A stretch of DNA of 64,000 nt from Polaribacter sejongensis (GCF_038024065.1 NZ_CP150667.1:4347501-4411500), one strand, 5' to 3'. Shown: positions 26,428-36,375, counted from the first letter of the stretch. Translations and numbers: made by a program. The notes: generated by a model not told the origin, from the letters alone.

Positions 26428-27624
26428 ATGAACTTACACGAATATCAAGGAAAAGAAATATTAAACAGTTTTGGCGTTAGAATACAACGTGGAATTGTTG
26501 CAAGTACTCCTGCTGAGGCAGTAGAAGTTGCAAAAAAGCTTACAGAAGAAACAGGAACTGGTTGGCATGTAATTAAAGCACAAGTTCACGCAGGTGGTCG
26601 TGGTAAAGGTGGTGGAGTTAAGTTGGCTAAAAACTTAGACGAAGTAAAAAGTATTTCTGATGATATTTTAGGAATGATGTTAGTTACTCCTCAAACTTCT
26701 GCAGAAGGAAAATTAGTGAATCAAGTTTTAATCTGTGAGGATGTATATTATCCTGGAGATTCTGAGCCAGATGAGTACTATATGTCTGTCTTATTAAACA
26801 GAGCAACTGGTAAAAACATGATTATGTATTCTACAGAAGGTGGAATGGATATTGAAACTGTTGCAGAAGAAACTCCGCACTTAATTTTTACTGAAGAAAT
26901 TGATCCTTTATTAGGAATCATGCCTTTTCAAGCACGTAAAGTTGCTTTTAACTTAGGTTTATCTGGAGTTGCTTTTAAAGAAATGACAAAATTTGTTACC
27001 AATTTATACAAAGCGTATATTGGTTCAGATTCTGCTATGTTTGAAATTAACCCAGTATTAAAAACATCTGATTCTAAAATAATGGCAGTTGATGCTAAAG
27101 TTTCTTTAGATGAAAATGCATTATACAGACATAAAGATTATGCAGCAATGCGTGATTTACGTGAAGAAAATCCAATTGAAGTTGAAGCAAAAGCTGCTGG
27201 TTTAAACTATGTAGATTTAGATGGAAACGTTGGTTGTATGGTAAACGGAGCTGGTTTAGCAATGGGAACTATGGATTTAATTAAAGAATCTGGAGGAGAG
27301 CCTGCTAACTTTTTAGACGTTGGAGGTACTGCAGATGCAGCTAGAGTTGAAACTGCTTTCGGTATTATCTTAAAAGACCCGAATGTAAAAGCAATTTTAG
27401 TAAACATTTTTGGAGGTATTGTACGTTGTGACAGAGTTGCACAAGGTGTTGTAGATGCTTACAAAAGTATGGGAGACAAAATTACTGTGCCAATTATTTG
27501 TAGATTACAAGGTACAAATGCTGTTGAAGCAAAAGAATTAATTGACAATTCTGGAATGGAAATTATTTCTGCTACAGAATTTCAAGAAGCTGCAGATAAA
27601 GTTGCTGAAGTTTTAGGAGCTTAA
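26428..27624 (+). CDS. sucC: Succinyl-CoA synthetase, ADP-forming, beta subunit
   Basis: SucC carries the ATP-grasp and CoA-ligase domains of the TCA enzyme that converts succinyl-CoA to succinate with ATP synthesis. The 398-residue protein starts MNLHEYQGKEIL, the family N-terminus. It has the nucleotide-binding KAQVHAGGRGKGGGVKL, the metal site FEINPV, and the C-terminal domain motif FLDVGGTAD and IFGGIVRCD. The length and motifs are normal. The alpha-subunit gene sucD is not adjacent; SucC stands alone between its own promoter and terminator. Confidence 0.97.
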   Translation: MNLHEYQGKEILNSFGVRIQRGIVASTPAEAVEVAKKLTEETGTGWHVIKAQVHAGGRGKGGGVKLAKNLDEVKSISDDILGMMLVTPQTSAEGKLVNQVLICEDVYYPGDSEPDEYYMSVLLNRATGKNMIMYSTEGGMDIETVAEETPHLIFTEEIDPLLGIMPFQARKVAFNLGLSGVAFKEMTKFVTNLYKAYIGSDSAMFEINPVLKTSDSKIMAVDAKVSLDENALYRHKDYAAMRDLREENPIEVEAKAAGLNYVDLDGNVGCMVNGAGLAMGTMDLIKESGGEPANFLDVGGTADAARVETAFGIILKDPNVKAILVNIFGGIVRCDRVAQGVVDAYKSMGDKITVPIICRLQGTNAVEAKELIDNSGMEIISATEFQEAADKVAEVLGA

Positions 27625-27647
27625 TATTTAAAGTTTTATAAATATTT

Positions 27648-27678
27648 AAAACGCCTCATGTAAATGAGGCGTTTTTTT
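27648..27678 (+). terminator. Intrinsic terminator of sucC
   Basis: AAAACGCCTCAT (27648-27659) and ATGAGGCGTTTT (27664-27675) form a perfect 12-bp hairpin with loop GTAA, followed by a T-run. It lies 24 bp after the sucC stop. Confidence 0.88.
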
Positions 27679-27722
27679 ATGCTTAAAAAGTGTATCTTCA
27701 TCCGATTATTTAAAATTAAAAT

Positions 27723-28286
27723 ATGAGAAAATTAGTGTTTCTATTATTGTTACCAATTCAATTATTAGCACAAGGTGTGCCAAATTCTGTAGTGTTTTGG
27801 GATGCTTTAACAACACATTATGGCAAATCTTATGAAGGAGAAATTGTTGCAGGCGGAAAAGAAGGCGATGGTTTTACTGGTGAGAAATTAGTAATGCATG
27901 TGCGTTCTTGTGAAGAAAATACCATTAGAATTCCTTTTTTTGTGGGTGATGACAAATCTAGAACGTGGGTTTTTACAATGGATAAAGATAATTTGATTCA
28001 GTTAAAACACGATCATAGGCACAAAGATGGATCAGAATATAAAATTACACAATATGGAGGTATGAGTTCGAATGTTGGATTAGCGAATCTTCAAGTTTTT
28101 CCTGCGGATAAACTAACTGCAGATTTAATTCCGGCAGCAGCAACCAATGTTTGGTGGGTAACTATTGATAAAACAAGTTTTACATATAGTCTAAGAAGAA
28201 TTGGTTCTGAAAGGTACTTTTCTGTAAAGTTTGATACCACAAAAGAAATTGAAACACCTTCTGCTCCTTGGGGTAGTGAAAACTAA
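27723..28286 (+). CDS. Exported protein of unknown function
   Basis: A 187-residue protein with a signal peptide (MRKLVFLLLLPIQLLAQ, cleavage near AQG). The mature part is rich in beta-strand residues and contains a polar HDHRHKDGSEYKITQYGG turn. I do not recognise the family. It has no cotranscribed neighbour: the sucC terminator lies before it and a strong terminator after it. Likely periplasmic or outer-surface; no function is assigned. Confidence 0.7.
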   Translation: MRKLVFLLLLPIQLLAQGVPNSVVFWDALTTHYGKSYEGEIVAGGKEGDGFTGEKLVMHVRSCEENTIRIPFFVGDDKSRTWVFTMDKDNLIQLKHDHRHKDGSEYKITQYGGMSSNVGLANLQVFPADKLTADLIPAAATNVWWVTIDKTSFTYSLRRIGSERYFSVKFDTTKEIETPSAPWGSEN

Positions 28287-28331
28287 ACTTAATAGTAAAG
28301 AGTATAAAGGTTAAGAAGTTTAGAGGTCTTT

Positions 28332-28384
28332 AAAAACGTCTCAAAGAAATGAATTAAGTTCTATTTCTTTGAGACGTTTTTTTT
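28332..28384. terminator. Bidirectional terminator between converging genes
   Basis: AAAAACGTCTCAAAGAAAT (28332-28350) and ATTTCTTTGAGACGTTTTT (28363-28381) are perfectly complementary 19-nt arms around a 12-nt loop, with T-run and A-run ends. It separates the secreted-protein gene from the metal P-ATPase gene. Confidence 0.85.
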
Positions 28385-28408
28385 GATAAAAAGTGAAGAA
28401 TATAATCT

Positions 28409-30370
28409 TTAATCCCAATGCATTTTTTGCAATCTAACAGCGTTTAAAATTGCTAGTAAAGCAACACCTACATCAGCAAAGACAGCTTCCCACATGGTTG
28501 CCAAACCTCCAGCACCCAAAATCATTACAATTAATTTTACACCAAAAGCGAGTACAATGTTCTGCCATACGATTTGTCGTGTAGAACGTCCTATTTTTAT
28601 CGCTTTAATTACTTTTGATGGTTGATCTGTCTGAATAATAACATCAGCTGTTTCAATGGCAACGTCACTCCCTAAACCGCCCATGGCAATACCAACATCA
28701 CTTGTAGCTAAAACGGGTGCGTCATTAATACCATCACCAATAAAAGCGATTTTATTTGCAGGATTTTGCTTTAAAAGTTCTACTTCATGTAATTTGTCTT
28801 CTGGTAATAATCCACCTTTGGCGATTTTAATACCTAATTCTGATGCTACTTTTTGAGTAATAGAGTCTTTATCACCAGAAAGCATTATAATGTTTTTAAT
28901 ACCAATTTTATGTAGGTTGATAATGGTTTGTTTTGCATCGTCTTTTAATTCATCTGCAATTACTACATAACCAGCAAAGACTCCGTCAATAGCAACTAAA
29001 ACGATCGATTCTACAATGGTTTCAACTTCTTGCGGAACTTCAATTTTATGAGTAGTCATTAAAGCTTTGTTTCCAACCAAAATATCTCTTTCATTAACGG
29101 TTCCTTTTAAACCTTTTCCTGCAATTTCCGAGACTTCAGTTGCTTTAAAATATGGAGTATCTGCTTTATATTCTAAAATAGCTTTGGCAATTGGGTGTGT
29201 AGATTGTTCTTCTATGGCAAAAAGGTATTTCATAAATTCCTTTTCTTTCCAACCAATTGTTTTAATGTTTGTTATTTTAAAAACACCTTTTGTTACAGTT
29301 CCTGTTTTGTCTAGAACTAGTGTGTTTACTTTAGTCATGGTATCTAGAAATGAAGCTCCTTTAAACAAAATTCCATTTTTAGAAGCAGCCCCTAATCCGC
29401 CAAAATAACCTAACGGAATAGAAATAACCAAAGCACAAGGACAAGAAATTACTAGGAAGATTAAGGCTTTATATAACCAATCTGTAAATACATAATTAGC
29501 TACAACAAAGTATGGTAAGAATGTTACGGCAATCGCTAAATACACTACAATTGGTGTGTAAATTCGTGCGAATTTTCTGATAAACAATTCCGTTTTAGAT
29601 TTACGGGCTGTCGCATTTTGTACCAAATCTAAAATTCTAGCAATAGAACTGTCTTTAAATTCTTTGCTTACTTCAATTTCAATTACGTTTTCTAAATTAA
29701 TACTTCCAGCAAATACAGTATCACCTTTTGTAAGAGTATTCGGTTTGCTTTCTCCTGTTAACGCTGCCGTGTTTAAAGATGCTTTTGCTGAGGTTAGAAT
29801 ACCATCTAACGGAATTTTCTCACCAACTCTAACCTGAATTTTTTCTCCAATAGCAACTTCTTCAGGTGTTACGCTTTCTATTTTTTCGTTTCTAAAAACA
29901 TTAGCTTCTTTCGGGCGGACATCTAACAATGCTTTGATGTTTCCTTTAGCACTATTTACTGCGGCACTTTGAAATAATTCGCCAACGGCATAAAATAACA
30001 TTACCGCAACACCTTCTGGATATTCGCCAATAACAAATGCTCCAACAGTTGCGATAGACATCAAGAAAAACTCAGTAAAAACAGCTCCTTTTTTAATACT
30101 TTCCCAACCTTCTTTAACTACGGGAAGTCCAACTGGTATATATGCGATTCCGTACCAAATAATTCTGATCCAATCTTTAAAAAAAGAAATGTCAAAATAA
30201 TCAAAGGCAATACCAGTCATCAACATTGTAAAACTTACAATTGCTGGAATATAGGCTTTAAAACCACCTGGATCTCCATCGTGATTGTGGCCGTCATCAT
30301 CATGGTGGTGATGATGCTCTTTTTCTGGACTTGGTTTTATATCTCTTAAATTGAGTTGCTTTTTTTTCAT
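28409..30370 (-). CDS. Heavy-metal translocating P-type ATPase (Zn/Cd/Pb type)
   Basis: A 653-residue P1B ATPase that exports divalent metals. It begins with a histidine/aspartate-rich stretch (residues 17-33, HHHHHDDDGHNHD) in place of an HMA domain. It has the metal-site CPC in ISCPCALVISIPLG, the phosphorylation motif DKTGTVTKG, and GDGINDAPVL in the hinge. The CPC motif, late GVKLIVMILG and DVGVALLAILNAVRL segments point to the ZntA/CadA (P1B-2) class. It has its own candidate Fur-family operator upstream and lies beside the Czc operon. Confidence 0.9.
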   Translation of the reverse strand: MKKKQLNLRDIKPSPEKEHHHHHDDDGHNHDGDPGGFKAYIPAIVSFTMLMTGIAFDYFDISFFKDWIRIIWYGIAYIPVGLPVVKEGWESIKKGAVFTEFFLMSIATVGAFVIGEYPEGVAVMLFYAVGELFQSAAVNSAKGNIKALLDVRPKEANVFRNEKIESVTPEEVAIGEKIQVRVGEKIPLDGILTSAKASLNTAALTGESKPNTLTKGDTVFAGSINLENVIEIEVSKEFKDSSIARILDLVQNATARKSKTELFIRKFARIYTPIVVYLAIAVTFLPYFVVANYVFTDWLYKALIFLVISCPCALVISIPLGYFGGLGAASKNGILFKGASFLDTMTKVNTLVLDKTGTVTKGVFKITNIKTIGWKEKEFMKYLFAIEEQSTHPIAKAILEYKADTPYFKATEVSEIAGKGLKGTVNERDILVGNKALMTTHKIEVPQEVETIVESIVLVAIDGVFAGYVVIADELKDDAKQTIINLHKIGIKNIIMLSGDKDSITQKVASELGIKIAKGGLLPEDKLHEVELLKQNPANKIAFIGDGINDAPVLATSDVGIAMGGLGSDVAIETADVIIQTDQPSKVIKAIKIGRSTRQIVWQNIVLAFGVKLIVMILGAGGLATMWEAVFADVGVALLAILNAVRLQKMHWD

Positions 30371-30389
30371 AATGCTTTTAATTATAACT

Positions 30390-30425
30390 CAAAGATGCTA
30401 TAAAATTCAATGCAACGGAAGTGCA
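30390..30425 (-). promoter_or_regulatory. Candidate promoter and Fur-family operator of the P-type ATPase gene
   Basis: The inverted repeat TGCA-ACGGAAG-TGCA lies at 30411-30425. It matches 12 of 15 positions of the palindrome upstream of the DUF6660-czc operon (36832-36846). A -7-like box, CATCTTTG (30397-30390, 7 of 8 consensus), lies 13 bp downstream on the minus strand, close to the geometry of the other site. The operator overlaps the fur 3' end region. Confidence 0.45.
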
Positions 30426-30426
30426 T

Positions 30427-30846
30427 TTATTGTCCGCTACATTTATCGCATATCCCTTTTACAACGAGGTTGATGTTTTCTGAAATAAAACCATCGGGTA
30501 CTTTTATTTGTGGAATTTTATGATCTGTTAAGCAAACTGTTTCATTACAATGATTGCAATGAAAATGTAGGTGTAAATCGGTTTCAATTTCACAATTACA
30601 TCCTTGTGCACAAAGGGCGTATTTAGTAATACCCGTTCCATCATCAATTTGATGTACAATTGTCTTTTCTTCAAAAGTTTTAATAGTTCTGTATAAAGTT
30701 GTTCTGTCTACTTTTTCAAAAGCATTTTCAATATCCGTTAAGGTAACAGCAACTTGCTTTTTTGCAAGAAACTTGTAAATAAGCAGTCGCATTGCTGTAA
30801 CCCGAATATTGTTAGATTCTAAAAAATGTTCTATTGTTTGCGTCAT
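30427..30846 (-). CDS. Fur-family metal-responsive repressor
   Basis: A 139-residue winged-helix regulator of the Fur/Zur superfamily. The N-terminal DNA-binding part is NIRVTAMRLLIYKFLAKK with FEKVDRTTLYRTIKTFEEK. The C-terminal dimerisation domain has HLHFHCNHCNETVCL and ends with CDKC, giving two CxxC pairs for structural zinc. Placement at the end of a metal-efflux operon suggests control of that operon, perhaps as a zinc sensor; the metal is inference. Its start overlaps the czcB-like stop by 1 bp (TAATG). Confidence 0.88.
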   Translation of the reverse strand: MTQTIEHFLESNNIRVTAMRLLIYKFLAKKQVAVTLTDIENAFEKVDRTTLYRTIKTFEEKTIVHQIDDGTGITKYALCAQGCNCEIETDLHLHFHCNHCNETVCLTDHKIPQIKVPDGFISENINLVVKGICDKCSGQ

Positions 30847-32036
30847 TAATGTGAATGTTCTGCGTCTCCTTTTTTCATTTCTGCAATAAGGTAATACGCA
30901 TTGTTATAAGCAAATTTTGTATTTGGGTTTATTTCATTCGGAAAAGTTATTGCCACCCAATCACCATCTTTTTGACCTGGAATAACCTCTACAGGTTTAA
31001 AACTCCAAGCATCATTTTCTTTTTCAACAGAAAAAACGAAAAAACGATCGCCTTCTTTTGTAATAGCACTTTCTGGCAATGCTGTTGTTTCTGTGTTTTC
31101 TACCTGAATCCTTCCTTTAATATACATTCCCGGAATTAAATTTCCTTCTTTATTTTCTATTTCTGCGTGTATGTGAATTGCTTTTGGGTTTTCTTCAAAA
31201 GTTTTACCTACCGAATATATTTCTGCCGTTAATTCTTGATTAGGAATCGATTGAACATCAAACGTTATTTTCTGACCTTTCTTTACTTTGTAAACATCTT
31301 TTTCGAAAACCATTAAATCTGCATGCACGTGATGTGTGTCTACAATTTCGAACAATTCTGTTTGTGGATCTACATATTGTCCCATTTTTACTTGAACTTT
31401 TTGCACAAAACCTTCAATTGGAGTTCGCAATGCAATGCGTTGAAAAATAGTACCATTTCTAACAGAAGAAGTACTTATGTTTAACAGTTTTAATTGTGCA
31501 GCCATTCCATTGACTAATGCTTTTGATGCTTCATACTCAGCTGCTGCTTTTTGAAAATTAGCACCAGAACCAACGCCAGCCTTGTATAGTTTGTTTTGAC
31601 GCTCAAAACCCTTTTGTAGAAAATTACGATTGCTATAAGCATTTAAATATTCCGTTTGCATTTTTATAATATTTGGATGTGATAGATACGCCACAACCTG
31701 CCCTTTATTTATTTTATCTCCTTCAATCACTTTAATAGAAACCACATTTGCACCTACAACTGTAGTTATTGCTGCTTCATTTTGTGGTGGAACCTCCAAG
31801 GTTCCATTTGCTTCTACAAAACCACTCATTTGTCTTGTTGCTATAGTTGCTACTTTCATTTTTAAAGCATCAAATTGTTGTGCAGAAAGCATCGCTTCTT
31901 CAAGATGTTCTTCTTGCTTTACTTCTGTTTTAACTTCTATATCATGTGCGTGTGCATCTACTTTTTTATCACCGCATGAAGTTAGTAAAACTGAGAGAAT
32001 TAATACTGCTAGAATGTTATATATTGTGTTTTTCAT
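30846..32036 (-). CDS. RND efflux periplasmic adaptor, CzcB/CusB family
   Basis: A 396-residue membrane-fusion protein linking an RND pump to the outer-membrane channel. It is a probable lipoprotein (VLLTSCGDKK) with a His-rich linker (VDAHAHD), a barrel-sandwich half beginning GTLEVPPQNEAAITTVVGANVV, a coiled-coil hairpin (residues 125-200), and the beta-barrel with FDVQSIPNQELTAEIYSVG. It ends in a short His tail (DAEHSH). I chose the ATG at 32036 rather than an upstream TTG because it yields a clean signal peptide and a 4-bp gap after czcA. Metal efflux is inferred from neighbours. Confidence 0.88.
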   Translation of the reverse strand: MKNTIYNILAVLILSVLLTSCGDKKVDAHAHDIEVKTEVKQEEHLEEAMLSAQQFDALKMKVATIATRQMSGFVEANGTLEVPPQNEAAITTVVGANVVSIKVIEGDKINKGQVVAYLSHPNIIKMQTEYLNAYSNRNFLQKGFERQNKLYKAGVGSGANFQKAAAEYEASKALVNGMAAQLKLLNISTSSVRNGTIFQRIALRTPIEGFVQKVQVKMGQYVDPQTELFEIVDTHHVHADLMVFEKDVYKVKKGQKITFDVQSIPNQELTAEIYSVGKTFEENPKAIHIHAEIENKEGNLIPGMYIKGRIQVENTETTALPESAITKEGDRFFVFSVEKENDAWSFKPVEVIPGQKDGDWVAITFPNEINPNTKFAYNNAYYLIAEMKKGDAEHSH

Positions 32037-32040
32037 CGTC

Positions 32041-35000
32041 TTAATTTTTAAAATATTGTAATTCAAAAGTACTTTCTAAATAATTTATAAATGCATCTTG
32101 TGCGTCTAATTCAGACTGTATGGCTTCCTTTATAAGTTGTGTAAATGAGGTGTAATCAATCTCTCCTTCTTTGTAAGCAAATAAAGCACCTGTTTTTTGA
32201 CTCTCTACAAGGGGTAAAACTTCTTCTTTATAAAACAACCAAGAAGTTTTCCATTTTTGATAATTTTCTTTTGTCTGAAATAATTTAGATTTAATTTCCT
32301 TTTGTTTGAATTTTAAATTTGCTTTGGCAATTTCTGTATCTATTTTTGCTGTCTTAATTAGTGCTTTTGTTTTACCTGATAAAAAGGGGATAGAAATACC
32401 TATTTGATAGTTGTAGAACCCAGAAATTCCTTGTACTTCCTGTAGGCCTCCTTGAAGATTTAGTTTAGGCAAGTTTTCTGCTTTTGCTACTTTATAGTTC
32501 GCCTCTGCTTCTGTTACTTGCAATTGAGAAAGACTGTATAATGGATGTAATTCTGGGTTAATCGTACTGATATCAATAGTATTTACGTCTTCAAATTTAT
32601 CTGATACGGTAAACAGTTCATCAGAAACAAACCATAAATTGAATTGTTGTATTGCAATAATATACGCACTGTAGGCTTGTTTTGTTTTATTCTGAATTTG
32701 TAACTTTTGATTTCTAGCCGCTAAATATTCTAATTTAGAGATCGCTTCTACTTCATAATTTAACTTTACAGATTTTTCGAAATTAGTATAAATTGAGTCT
32801 AACTCTTTATATAAATAGTAGTTTTTCTTTGTCTGAAATACTTTTGACCAAGCTTTTTTAACTTCTAGCTCTAAATCTAACTCAGAAAGTTGATAGGCCT
32901 TTTCTGCCAATTGAATACGTTGTTTATTTAATTTTCGTTTAGATGAAATTCCAAAAACATCAATATTAGATTGACCTAAACCGATAGTTGTGTAAACACC
33001 AACACCATTGTTTAGTTCTTCTCCGCCTGTATAAATTTGAGTAGTACCAAAATCGAAAGCAGTACTTTTTAATAGTTGCTGTTTTTCAATTTCTAACTGT
33101 CCTTCTTTTAAACTAGGATAATTTTCTTTTGATAATTCTAGAGCATTTTGCATTGAAAGTATCGGTAGCTTATTTATAGACTCTTGGGCATTTCCTGCAA
33201 TAGGTAATAAGAATATAAATACTAAAATAGCGGTATTCGTAATCAGTTTTTTATTCATCTTAAAATTAAAAGTTTTGTTTTCTACCCAATGATATAAAAT
33301 AGGTAAAACGAATAGTGTTAATAGGGTAGAGGTCAATAAACCACCAATAACAACGGTTGCTAAAGGTCTTTGTACTTCTGCACCTGCAGATGCGGAAATT
33401 GCCATTGGTAAAAAACCTAAAACATCTGTAAGTGCAGTTAACATTATAGGTCTAATACGTCTTTTTGTACCTTCTATAATTCTGTCTTTTAAATTGGTAA
33501 CACCTTCTTCTTTTAGTTCATTTAAACCACTAATCATTACTAGTCCGTTAAGAACAGCAACACCAAAGAGCACAATAAAACCAACACCTGCAGAAATACT
33601 AAAAGGCATGTCTCTAAGCCATAATGCTACAACACCACCAATGGTTGCCATAGGGATTGCTATGTAAATCATTAAGGTTTGTGGTAACGATTTTAATGCA
33701 AAATAAATCAATACAAAAATAAGTAACAAGGCAATGGGAACAACGGTTTGTAAACGATCACTAGCACGTTCTAGGTTTTCAAAAGCGCCGCCATAGCGGA
33801 TAAAATAACCCGCAGGTAATTCTAGCTTCTCATCTAATTTTACTTTAATTTCTTCGACTAAAGATTTTACATCACGTCCTCTAACATTAATACCAACATA
33901 AGTTCTTCTATTGGTGTTGTCTCTACTTATTTGCATAGGACCTGATTTATAACTCACATCTGCAACTTCGCGAAGCGGAATTTGTATTCCAGAAGGCAAG
34001 TTGATAAATAAGTTTTGAACGTCTGAAATGTCTTTTCTATTTTCAGAATTTAAACGAACTACTAAGTCAAAACGTTTTTCACCTTCAAAAATAATACCTG
34101 CGGTTCCTCCTGAAAATGCAGATTGCACAATTTGGTTCAGCATGTTTATTTGCAAGCCGTATTGCGCTAGTTTACTTCTATTATATGTGATGGTTATTTG
34201 TGGTAAACCTGTGGTAGCTTCCGTTTTCATATCACCAATACCTTTTGTACCCGCAATAATTTTAGAAATTTCTTCCGCTTTTTGAGAAAGAACATCAATG
34301 TCTTCACCATAAATTTTTATAGCAATATCTTCACGAACACCTTCTAGCAATTCATTAAAACGCATTTCCATAGGTTGCGTGAATTCGTAATTTACTCCTG
34401 GAATAATTTCTACGGCTTCTTTTATTTTTTCAATTAATTCATCTTTAGAAGTTACAGTTGTCCATTCACTTTTAGGTTTCAGAATAACAAAAACATCAGC
34501 AAGATCCATTGGCATGGGATCTGTAGGTATTTCTGCAACCCCTATCTTACTAACAACTTTTTTAACTTCTGGAAACTTAGACATTACAATTTGCTCAACT
34601 CGAGTTGTCGTTTCAAGTGTTTCTGTAAGAGAACTACCAGGTTTTAGAATAGCGTGAAATGCAATATCTCCTTCATCTAGTTGTGGTATAAATTCTCCTC
34701 CCATTTTAGAGAACATAAATACAGTTATACCAAATAAAACGACCGAGATACCAACAATTAGTTTTCCATTTTTTAAAGCTTTCTCTAATATTGGTTGGTA
34801 TTTTCGTTCTGTCCAAAGAACAAATTTATCACCATACGATTTTTTGTCAGATTTAGGAGCTCTTAAAATTAAGGCAGACATCATTGGTACATATGTTAAG
34901 CAAAGAATCATGGCACCAATCATGGCAAATATGAACGTTAAAGCCATTGGCTTAAACATTTTCCCTTCGATACCTTCTAATGCTAAAATGGGTAAAAACA

Positions 35001-36375
35001 CAATTAAGATGATAAGTTGACCAAAAAAGGCAGCATTCATCATTTTTTTAGAAGCATTTGCTGCTACACCATCCCTTTCTTTTTGCGATAATTTCTTCTT
35101 TTTTAAGACTTGTGTCGCTATAATGAAAACAGTGCTTTCTACAATAATTACGGCACCGTCAACAATAATTCCGAAATCTATGGCTCCTAAACTCATTAGG
35201 TTTGCCCAAACACCAAATGCATTCATTAAAATAAAAGCAAATAATAATGATAATGGAATTGTTGAAGCCACAATTAAGCCACCTCTCCAATTACCTAATA
35301 AAAAAATGAGGACAAAAATAACGATTAAAGCGCCTTCAGTTAGGTTTTTTGAAACTGTAGATGTTGTTTCTTTAATCAGTTTACTTCTGTCTAATAAAGG
35401 TTCTATACTAACACCTTCTGGTAAAGATTTTTCAATCTCAGCCATTCTTTCCTTTACATTTTTTATAACATCATTGGAGTTGGCTCCTTTAAGCATCATT
35501 ACCGTTCCGCCAACAACCTCACCATTTCCATCTTGAGTCATAGCACCATACCGAACGGCAGCACCATATTGAACGGTTGCAATATCTTCAATGATAATTG
35601 GAATATTATTAGTGTTTTTAATAACAATTTGTCTAATATCGTCTAAACTTCTTGCCAATCCTTCTCCACGAATAAAGTTGGCTTGATGATTTTTTTCGAT
35701 ATAAGCACCTCCTGTATTTTGATTATTGGTCTCCAAAGCTTCAAAAACATCGGTAATGGTTAAGCCAATTGCTCTTAATTCATTCGGATCTAGGGCAACC
35801 TCATATTGCTTAATTTTTCCGCCTATGGCGTTTACTTCAACAACACCTTTTACCATGGCCATTTGACGTTGTACAATCCAATCTTGCATGGTTCGTAAAT
35901 CGGTAATTGAGTATTTGTCTTTAAATGCTGGCTTTACTTTTAAGGTATATTGATAAATTTCTCCTAATCCAGAAGATATTGGTCCCATAGATGGTTCTCC
36001 AAATCCTTCGGGAATTTGAGCTTTAATATCGTTTAGTTTTTCTGCTACTAATTGACGTGGTAAATACGTACCCATATCGTCATTAAAAACAACTGTAACC
36101 ACAGACAATCCGAAGCGAGAAATAGAACGAATTTCTTGAACATTAGGTAGATTGCTCATGGCAATTTCTACAGGGTAGGTTACTATCTGCTCAATATCTT
36201 CTGTGCCCAAGTTTGGCGCTTGGGTAATTACTTGTACTTGGTTGTTGGTAATATCTGGCACAGCATCTATAGGTACTTTGGTCATACTCCAAATACCTGC
36301 TGCAATTATGGTAAGCGTAAGCAAACCAATAATAAACTTGTTATTGATTGAGAAATCAATGATTTTATTAATCAT
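32041..36375 (-). CDS. CzcA/CusA-type metal RND pump fused to a TolC-like (CzcC) channel
   Basis: A single 1444-residue frame. Residues 1-1035 are a CusA/CzcA heavy-metal RND transporter: KVPIDAVPDITNNQVQV at the start, the charged VDFGIIVDGAVIIVEST segment in TM4, and GAEVQRPLATVVIGGLLTSTLLTLFVLP at TM12. From Met1040 (ATG at 33258) a second protein begins, with a signal-peptide-like hydrophobic stretch ending GNAQES and then an outer-membrane efflux (TolC/CzcC) domain to 1444. This fusion is known in Bacteroidota. It lies 4 bp upstream of the adaptor gene. Confidence 0.9.
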   Translation of the reverse strand: MINKIIDFSINNKFIIGLLTLTIIAAGIWSMTKVPIDAVPDITNNQVQVITQAPNLGTEDIEQIVTYPVEIAMSNLPNVQEIRSISRFGLSVVTVVFNDDMGTYLPRQLVAEKLNDIKAQIPEGFGEPSMGPISSGLGEIYQYTLKVKPAFKDKYSITDLRTMQDWIVQRQMAMVKGVVEVNAIGGKIKQYEVALDPNELRAIGLTITDVFEALETNNQNTGGAYIEKNHQANFIRGEGLARSLDDIRQIVIKNTNNIPIIIEDIATVQYGAAVRYGAMTQDGNGEVVGGTVMMLKGANSNDVIKNVKERMAEIEKSLPEGVSIEPLLDRSKLIKETTSTVSKNLTEGALIVIFVLIFLLGNWRGGLIVASTIPLSLLFAFILMNAFGVWANLMSLGAIDFGIIVDGAVIIVESTVFIIATQVLKKKKLSQKERDGVAANASKKMMNAAFFGQLIILIVFLPILALEGIEGKMFKPMALTFIFAMIGAMILCLTYVPMMSALILRAPKSDKKSYGDKFVLWTERKYQPILEKALKNGKLIVGISVVLFGITVFMFSKMGGEFIPQLDEGDIAFHAILKPGSSLTETLETTTRVEQIVMSKFPEVKKVVSKIGVAEIPTDPMPMDLADVFVILKPKSEWTTVTSKDELIEKIKEAVEIIPGVNYEFTQPMEMRFNELLEGVREDIAIKIYGEDIDVLSQKAEEISKIIAGTKGIGDMKTEATTGLPQITITYNRSKLAQYGLQINMLNQIVQSAFSGGTAGIIFEGEKRFDLVVRLNSENRKDISDVQNLFINLPSGIQIPLREVADVSYKSGPMQISRDNTNRRTYVGINVRGRDVKSLVEEIKVKLDEKLELPAGYFIRYGGAFENLERASDRLQTVVPIALLLIFVLIYFALKSLPQTLMIYIAIPMATIGGVVALWLRDMPFSISAGVGFIVLFGVAVLNGLVMISGLNELKEEGVTNLKDRIIEGTKRRIRPIMLTALTDVLGFLPMAISASAGAEVQRPLATVVIGGLLTSTLLTLFVLPILYHWVENKTFNFKMNKKLITNTAILVFIFLLPIAGNAQESINKLPILSMQNALELSKENYPSLKEGQLEIEKQQLLKSTAFDFGTTQIYTGGEELNNGVGVYTTIGLGQSNIDVFGISSKRKLNKQRIQLAEKAYQLSELDLELEVKKAWSKVFQTKKNYYLYKELDSIYTNFEKSVKLNYEVEAISKLEYLAARNQKLQIQNKTKQAYSAYIIAIQQFNLWFVSDELFTVSDKFEDVNTIDISTINPELHPLYSLSQLQVTEAEANYKVAKAENLPKLNLQGGLQEVQGISGFYNYQIGISIPFLSGKTKALIKTAKIDTEIAKANLKFKQKEIKSKLFQTKENYQKWKTSWLFYKEEVLPLVESQKTGALFAYKEGEIDYTSFTQLIKEAIQSELDAQDAFINYLESTFELQYFKN

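Noticed and set aside
35123..35536. Plus-strand open frame of 137 codons inside the CzcA pump gene
   Set aside because: It mirrors the reading frame of a highly conserved pump and has no independent support.
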